Positions 12,433 through 16,844 of a DNA stretch of 16,844 nucleotides are shown here, piece after piece. The stretch spans positions 1 through 16,844 of the forward strand of contig CAMPHD010000025.1 of the NCBI GenBank assembly GCA_946885765.1, in the 5' to 3' direction. The position numbers and the translations under genes are program-made. Origin of the DNA: an uncultured Thalassospira sp. GTDB taxonomy: Bacteria; Pseudomonadota; Alphaproteobacteria; Rhodospirillales_A; Thalassospiraceae. Below the pieces are notes generated by a model. That model saw only the letters and a program-made list of their open reading frames with translations, had not been told where the DNA came from and did no database searches. The first letter of the stretch is position 1. The number at the start of each line of letters is the position of its first letter.

Positions 12433-14520
12433 TTAGCCAGATCGGAAATAGCGAACGGCTTCGTCGCGCTCGAAAAGATACAACAACAGCCGCAATGCTT
12501 CTCCGCGCGGCTTTTGCAGGTCGGGATCAAGTTCGACAATCAGTCGGGCATCGTCACGTGCAATTGCCAAAAGATCTCCATGCATTTCAAGACTGGCCAA
12601 GCGATAGGCTTGCAGGCCACTTTGTCGGGTACCTAGAACTTCTCCAGCACCGCGCAGACGAAGGTCCTCTTCCGCAATGACAAAGCCATCTTCTGTTTCG
12701 CGCATGATTTTAAGGCGAGCCTTTGAAATTTCGCCCAATGGAGAACCATAAAGCAGAAGGCAGGTTGATGCCGCATCTCCGCGCCCGATCCTCCCACGCA
12801 ACTGATGCAACTGTGCCAAGCCAAAGCGTTCTGCATGTTCTATAACCATGATTGTCGCGTCCGGGACGTTGACACCAACCTCAATCACGGTGGTTGCAAC
12901 AAGAATTGACAGATCCCCGTGGGCGAAGCGTTCCATCACGACATCCTTGTCCTTGGCTTTCATTTTACCGTGGACAAGCCCGACACGACTTTCGCCAAAA
13001 AGTTCTACCAGAATGCGATACCGTTCTTCTGCTGCTTGCAAATCAAGGACTTCGGAATCCTCGACCAAGGGGCAAACCCAGTAAATCTTGGTTCCGGTGC
13101 GTATGGCGCGTCCGATGCCCGAGATAACGTCATCTACTTTGTCGGCAGGCAAAACGCGTGTATCGACCGATTTTCGTCCTGGCGGCTTTTCATCAAGCTT
13201 TGATACTTCCATATCGCCAAAGGCCGTTAGGGTCAGGGTTCTGGGTATTGGTGTTGCCGTCATGACCAGTACGTCGACAGCCTGTCCCTTGCCAGCCAGC
13301 ATCAAGCGTTGATGGACGCCAAATCGATGTTGTTCATCGACAACGGCGAAAGCCAGATCACGGAATTGCACGTCTTCCTGAAACAGTGCATGTGTACCAA
13401 CGGCAATCTGAAAAGTACCATTGGCAAAACCTTCGAGCGCAGTTTTGCGACTTTTGCCTTTATCACGACCCGTCAGGATTGCGCAGGTTACACCGATCTT
13501 TTCAAGAAGCGGGGAGATCGTTTCAAAATGCTGACGGGCAAGAATTTCAGTCGGAGCCATCAAGGCAGCCTGACGGCCTGTTTCGATTGCATTCAGCATG
13601 GCCATCAGGGCGACAACCGTTTTTCCCGAGCCAACATCTCCCTGAAGCAGGCGAAGCATACGCCCGTTGCCTCCCATATCTTCGTAAATGTCTTTCAGGG
13701 CGCGGTGCTGCGCACCTGTCATGGCAAAAGGAAGTTCTGCTTCAAGTGCCTTGCGCAGACGACCGTCACCTTTTGTCGCCCGGCCGCCCAGCTTACGCAT
13801 CTTCGCCCGAATGAGGGCAAGCGCAAGCTGGTTTGCCAGCAGTTCGTCATAGGCAAGCCGTTTGCGGGCAGGGTGATCAGGGGAAAGATCGCCATCATTT
13901 TCAGGGTTATGAACCTGATGCAGGGCGGACCTCAGATCAGGCCATTTGTGTCGCGTCTGTAAAGCGGGGTCATGCCATTCCAGAAGTTCTGGCACCATCA
14001 CAAGGGCTGCCCGGGTTGATTTGGTCAGTGTTTTACCGGTCACTCCCGCAGACATCGGGTACACAGGCTCGACGGTTTGAATTTCATCACGCTCGGCCTC
14101 GGTGCCAATCCGGTCAGGATGGGTGATCTGATATTCGCCGCGATAATGATCAATTTTGCCCGAGACAATACGCTTTTCACCAACCGGCAGAACTTCGTTC
14201 AGATATTTGGCCCTGGCATTGAAAAATGCCAAAACCATAGGGCCGCTTTGAGTTTTGCAAATGACCCGATATGGACGACGGCGGTTCGGCGGAGCGTCAT
14301 GGCGTTCGATCCAGACATCCAGCGTAACAATCGACCCGTCAATTGTTTCTGTTAGAGGCGGCGAAAAACGTCGGTCAATCAGCCCGGATGGCAGATGCCA
14401 TAGCAAATCGACAACATGTTCACCGCCGATCAACCGCGCAAGCAAAGGCTTCAGGCGCGGTCCAATGCCGGGAAGGCTGTCGATTTCAGCAAAGAGCGGG
14501 AACAAAATTTCCGGACGCAT
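12433..14520 (-). CDS. recG: ATP-dependent DNA helicase RecG
   Basis: RecG remodels stalled replication forks and D-loops and branch-migrates Holliday junctions. The product is 695 residues from ATG 14520 (E. coli RecG is 693). The longer frame to 14592 was rejected because it adds unconserved residues and runs through the LexA-like box. The N-terminal wedge/OB domain includes PGIGPRLKPLLARL (17-30) and the wedge around 60-150. Helicase motifs are Walker A GDVGSGKT (294-301), DEQH (395-398), TATPIPRT (421-428) and QLRGRIGRG (573-581). The TRG translocation region includes AGEVLGTRQSGLQAYRLASL (about 625-644). The ribosome-binding site is weak. A GAAC-N7-GAAC box 28 bp upstream suggests SOS control. 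sdhE and mfd are divergent. Confidence 0.97.
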   Translation of the reverse strand: MRPEILFPLFAEIDSLPGIGPRLKPLLARLIGGEHVVDLLWHLPSGLIDRRFSPPLTETIDGSIVTLDVWIERHDAPPNRRRPYRVICKTQSGPMVLAFFNARAKYLNEVLPVGEKRIVSGKIDHYRGEYQITHPDRIGTEAERDEIQTVEPVYPMSAGVTGKTLTKSTRAALVMVPELLEWHDPALQTRHKWPDLRSALHQVHNPENDGDLSPDHPARKRLAYDELLANQLALALIRAKMRKLGGRATKGDGRLRKALEAELPFAMTGAQHRALKDIYEDMGGNGRMLRLLQGDVGSGKTVVALMAMLNAIETGRQAALMAPTEILARQHFETISPLLEKIGVTCAILTGRDKGKSRKTALEGFANGTFQIAVGTHALFQEDVQFRDLAFAVVDEQHRFGVHQRLMLAGKGQAVDVLVMTATPIPRTLTLTAFGDMEVSKLDEKPPGRKSVDTRVLPADKVDDVISGIGRAIRTGTKIYWVCPLVEDSEVLDLQAAEERYRILVELFGESRVGLVHGKMKAKDKDVVMERFAHGDLSILVATTVIEVGVNVPDATIMVIEHAERFGLAQLHQLRGRIGRGDAASTCLLLYGSPLGEISKARLKIMRETEDGFVIAEEDLRLRGAGEVLGTRQSGLQAYRLASLEMHGDLLAIARDDARLIVELDPDLQKPRGEALRLLLYLFERDEAVRYFRSG

Positions 14521-14547
14521 GACAGTTTTCGTTGTGTTTTCGGGTGA

Positions 14548-14562
14548 GAACGTTAATAGAAC
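14548..14562. promoter_or_regulatory. Candidate LexA (SOS) box, GAAC-N7-GAAC, upstream of recG
   Basis: GAAC at 14548-14551 and GAAC at 14559-14562 are exactly 7 bp apart (GTTAATA). On the recG strand it reads GTTC-N7-GTTC, the direct-repeat LexA site known in alphaproteobacteria. It starts 28 bp before the recG ATG and is the only such site I noticed between genes in this window. By rough count, a chance match within this 234-bp gap has a probability below 1 percent. Confidence 0.5.
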
Positions 14563-14754
14563 AAATTGGTTTACGTGCTGGGTATACAACAAAATTATCG
14601 TGCAACAACCGACAAGTCACGAGCCAATGCAAATTGGATGGATGACAGCATGGACCAATCGGCGAATTTACCGTACAAACCATGCCACAAAAGACAAACT
14701 GTGCCTTTGGTTTTATGCCGATGCGCAGTGATCAGAAAAGACAGGAGATCGAAC

Positions 14755-15030
14755 GTGAGTATCGACAGCAAAGAACTTGAAGTACGACGCAAGAAGTTGC
14801 TGTTTCGCGGCGGCCATCGCGGCACCAAGGAAAACGATATCCTGATCGGTCGTTTCATGGATGCGCACCTTGCCACCCTGTCCGAAGAACAGCTCGAACG
14901 TTTTGAAATCCTGATGAATGATGTTCCCGATGCCGATTTCTTTAAATGGGCAACGGGCAAAGAGCAGGCACCGGAGGAATATGATACCGACGTGCTGCAC
15001 ATGATTCAAGAACTGAGCAACGCCAGATAA
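14755..15030 (+). CDS. sdhE: Succinate dehydrogenase assembly factor SdhE (FAD assembly factor)
   Basis: A small cytoplasmic protein that promotes covalent attachment of FAD to SdhA of succinate dehydrogenase. The product is 91 residues. GTG 14755 has AGGAG at 14743-14747; the upstream extension of the frame has no such site. The diagnostic RGxxE-type segment is present as FRGGHRGTKENDILIGRF (about 18-35), the alphaproteobacterial version. DFFKWATG, typical of the family, follows at about 63-70. In alphaproteobacteria this gene commonly lies between recG and mfd, as here. mfd begins 4 bp after its stop, so the two form one transcription unit. Confidence 0.93.
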   Translation: MSIDSKELEVRRKKLLFRGGHRGTKENDILIGRFMDAHLATLSEEQLERFEILMNDVPDADFFKWATGKEQAPEEYDTDVLHMIQELSNAR

Positions 15031-15034
15031 TACA

Positions 15035-16844
15035 TTGAATAAATTAAAAGAAATCATTTCGACAAAAGGTCGTAAGCGGCTGTGCGGTGTTCCCGAAGGT
15101 GCCGATGCTTTATTATTGCGCGAATTGCTGGATGAATCGGCAAACAACGCTACAATCCTGCATATCGTGCGCGATGACAAACGCATGGCCCAGCTTGCCG
15201 AGGCACTTGCTTTCTTTGCAGGTGAGGTCGAAGTCTTGACCCTGCCGGCATGGGATTGCTTGCCCTATGACCGGGTTTCGCCGATTGCCGAAGTAACGGC
15301 ACGCAGGGTTGAAACATTGACGACACTGGCCGAGGATATCAAATCGGCCAACGGGCAAGGACGTATCGTTCTGGCAACAGCTGCTGCGGTCATGCAACGT
15401 GTTCCACGGGTGGATGTCATGCGCGATGGCAAACTGACCTTTAAATCAGGACAGGAGCATTCTCGCGCCGATCTGACCGGGTATTTTGACCGGATGGGCT
15501 ATAACCGTGCCGAACAGGTTATGGAGCCCGGTGAGTACGCGGTTCGCGGTGATATTGTTGATATATTTGCGCCGGGTATGAAAGAGCCTGTGCGACTTGA
15601 TTTCTTTGGTGACGAGATCGAAAGCATTCGCCGGTTTGACGTTGAAACCCAGCGCACCGTCGGACGGATCAACGAAATCGCCCTTCTGCCCGTTGGCGAA
15701 GTGTTTCTGGATCAGGAGAGCATTTCCCGGTTCCGCAGCGGATATCGCGAACTTTTTGGCGTCGTGTCGCAAACTGATCCACTTTATGAATCGATCAGTG
15801 CCGGCTTGAAATACGGTGGTATGGAGCATTGGCTGCCGTTGTTCCATGACGGTATTGACACCGTATTTGCCTATCTTCCCCACGTGCTTGTCAGCCTTGA
15901 TCATCAATATGGCGAGGTCATCGAAAACCGCCTTGAGATGATTGACGATTATTATCAGGCGCGCCTGAACATAAAGGGTGGCGGGCTTTCTGGGAATAAT
16001 GTTTACAAACCCGTGCCGCCCGAACGGCTTTATCTGGATCAGGCCGAATTTGACCGGATGCTGAATGATCGCACAATTCTGGAGCTTTCGCCTTACTACG
16101 AGGAAGAAAGTGCAGAGCGTGCCGTTTTTGATATGGGTGCACGACCGGGGCGCGACTTTGGTGATGTTCGGGCACGGGCCGACACCAATCTTTATGATGA
16201 ATTGCGTGATTTCATCGTCGCCCAACGTGGAAAGAATCAACAGGTTGTTATCGCAGCTTATTCCGATGGATCACGTGACCGTATGGTTTCGGTTCTGCGC
16301 GAACATGGTGTTGCAAAGGTTGTTACGGCAGAATGCTGGGAAGATGTTACTGACGATCTGACGCCAGAAAAGCTTGCTGTTGTTATTCTCGATCTTGAAC
16401 ACGGGTTCCGCCGCGAAGGTCTTTGGATACTTTCGGAACAGGATATTCTGGGCGACCGCATGAGCCGCCCGGGTGGAAGACGTCGCAAGGCCGAAAACTT
16501 CCTGCGTGAAGCGTCCGAGATTTCAGAAGGTGATCTTGTTGTTCATCTGGATCACGGGATCGGCCGGTATCTTGGTCTTCGAACGGTTACCGCGGGTGGT
16601 GCCCCCCATGATTGTCTGGAACTGGAATATGACGGCGGGGACAAGCTTTTTGTTCCGGTTGAGAATATCGAAGTTCTGTCGCGCTATGGCTCGGACGAAG
16701 GATTGTCGATCCTTGACAAGCTTGGCGGAGTTGCCTGGCAGGCCCGCAAAGCCAAGTTGCGCGAACGCATCCGTGATATGGCGGGCAAGCTGATCCAGGT
16801 TGCCGCCGAACGCCCTCTGCGCAAAGGTGCGGCGTTAACTGCCC
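15035..16844 (+). CDS. mfd: Transcription-repair coupling factor Mfd, N-terminal half (runs off the window)
   Basis: Mfd displaces RNA polymerase stalled at DNA lesions and recruits UvrA. About 603 codons of an expected 1150-1170 are present; the gene is cut by the window end, not broken. The start is TTG 15035 (MNKLKEIISTKGRKRLCGV): a stop lies in frame at 15014 and no other start codon lies between. It lacks a clear ribosome-binding site and begins 4 bp after the sdhE stop, so coupled translation is likely. The UvrB-like module includes LPAWDCLPYDRVSP (about 70-83), RIVLATAAAVMQRVP and YAVRGDIVDIFAPG (about 168-181). The RNA polymerase-interacting domain starts at about residue 495 (EGDLVVHLDHGIGRYLGL) and includes CLELEYDGGDKLFVPVENI. 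The helicase motor lies beyond the window. Confidence 0.96.
   Translation, partial: MNKLKEIISTKGRKRLCGVPEGADALLLRELLDESANNATILHIVRDDKRMAQLAEALAFFAGEVEVLTLPAWDCLPYDRVSPIAEVTARRVETLTTLAEDIKSANGQGRIVLATAAAVMQRVPRVDVMRDGKLTFKSGQEHSRADLTGYFDRMGYNRAEQVMEPGEYAVRGDIVDIFAPGMKEPVRLDFFGDEIESIRRFDVETQRTVGRINEIALLPVGEVFLDQESISRFRSGYRELFGVVSQTDPLYESISAGLKYGGMEHWLPLFHDGIDTVFAYLPHVLVSLDHQYGEVIENRLEMIDDYYQARLNIKGGGLSGNNVYKPVPPERLYLDQAEFDRMLNDRTILELSPYYEEESAERAVFDMGARPGRDFGDVRARADTNLYDELRDFIVAQRGKNQQVVIAAYSDGSRDRMVSVLREHGVAKVVTAECWEDVTDDLTPEKLAVVILDLEHGFRREGLWILSEQDILGDRMSRPGGRRRKAENFLREASEISEGDLVVHLDHGIGRYLGLRTVTAGGAPHDCLELEYDGGDKLFVPVENIEVLSRYGSDEGLSILDKLGGVAWQARKAKLRERIRDMAGKLIQVAAERPLRKGAALTA

Noticed and set aside
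13309..13962. 217-codon plus-strand frame opposite recG
   Set aside because: The minus strand encodes unambiguous RecG helicase motifs here; the opposing frame resembles nothing and starts without a ribosome-binding site.
15035..16844. mfd as a truncated pseudogene
   Set aside because: The frame is open to the last base of the window and the N-terminal domains are in order; only the window edge cuts it.

Overview
The window looks like a chromosomal segment of an alphaproteobacterium, most likely a marine Rhodospirillales of the Thalassospira type. This is inferred from the style of the proteins (RpoH with the QKKLFF box, the recG/sdhE/mfd cluster beside a DUF502 gene, a moderate GC content) and from a GAAC-N7-GAAC LexA-type box. 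No rRNA, tRNA, CRISPR array, insertion sequence or phage gene was seen. Almost everything is housekeeping or transport.

Layout. Positions 1-1077 hold the end of one and all of a second spermidine/putrescine-type ABC permease (PotB/PotC-like, + strand). A 444-bp regulatory gap with palindromic operator candidates follows. Then comes a complete sn-glycerol-3-phosphate import operon in the order ugpB-ugpA-ugpE-ugpC (1522-5775, + strand), with a hairpin and T-tract between ugpB and ugpA and a strong terminator after ugpC. Next are a free methionine-(R)-sulfoxide reductase (5945-6418), single-strand DNA-binding protein (6478-6999, with its own terminator), an unrecognised 290-residue protein (7146-8018) and a NUDIX hydrolase with a TTG start (8092-8544). 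The NUDIX gene converges on a YchJ/SEC-C protein gene (8541-9044, - strand), and the two stop codons share one CTAG.

A 629-bp gap precedes rpoH (9674-10543, + strand). It holds a good sigma-70-type promoter about 310 bp upstream of the gene, alternative hairpins, and a 13-codon Cys-containing ORF with a strong ribosome-binding site. That ORF's stop codon lies inside a 19-bp palindrome. After a terminator come two minus-strand genes that overlap (a NUDIX hydrolase and an 88-residue acidic-tailed protein). Then a DUF502 membrane protein (+) converges on recG (-) across a bidirectional terminator. Divergent from recG are sdhE and mfd (+); mfd runs off the window end, which cuts it in half.

How the genes work together. 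UgpB is the periplasmic binding protein, UgpA/UgpE the membrane channel and UgpC the ATPase of one importer. Ssb, RecG and Mfd belong to DNA replication and repair. MsrC, RpoH and the NUDIX enzymes fit oxidative damage and stress handling. No new multi-gene system is evident. The least explained parts are the rpoH leader, the family of TGTTC...GAACA palindromes, the orphan 290-residue gene and the Cys-substituted EAA loop of UgpA.
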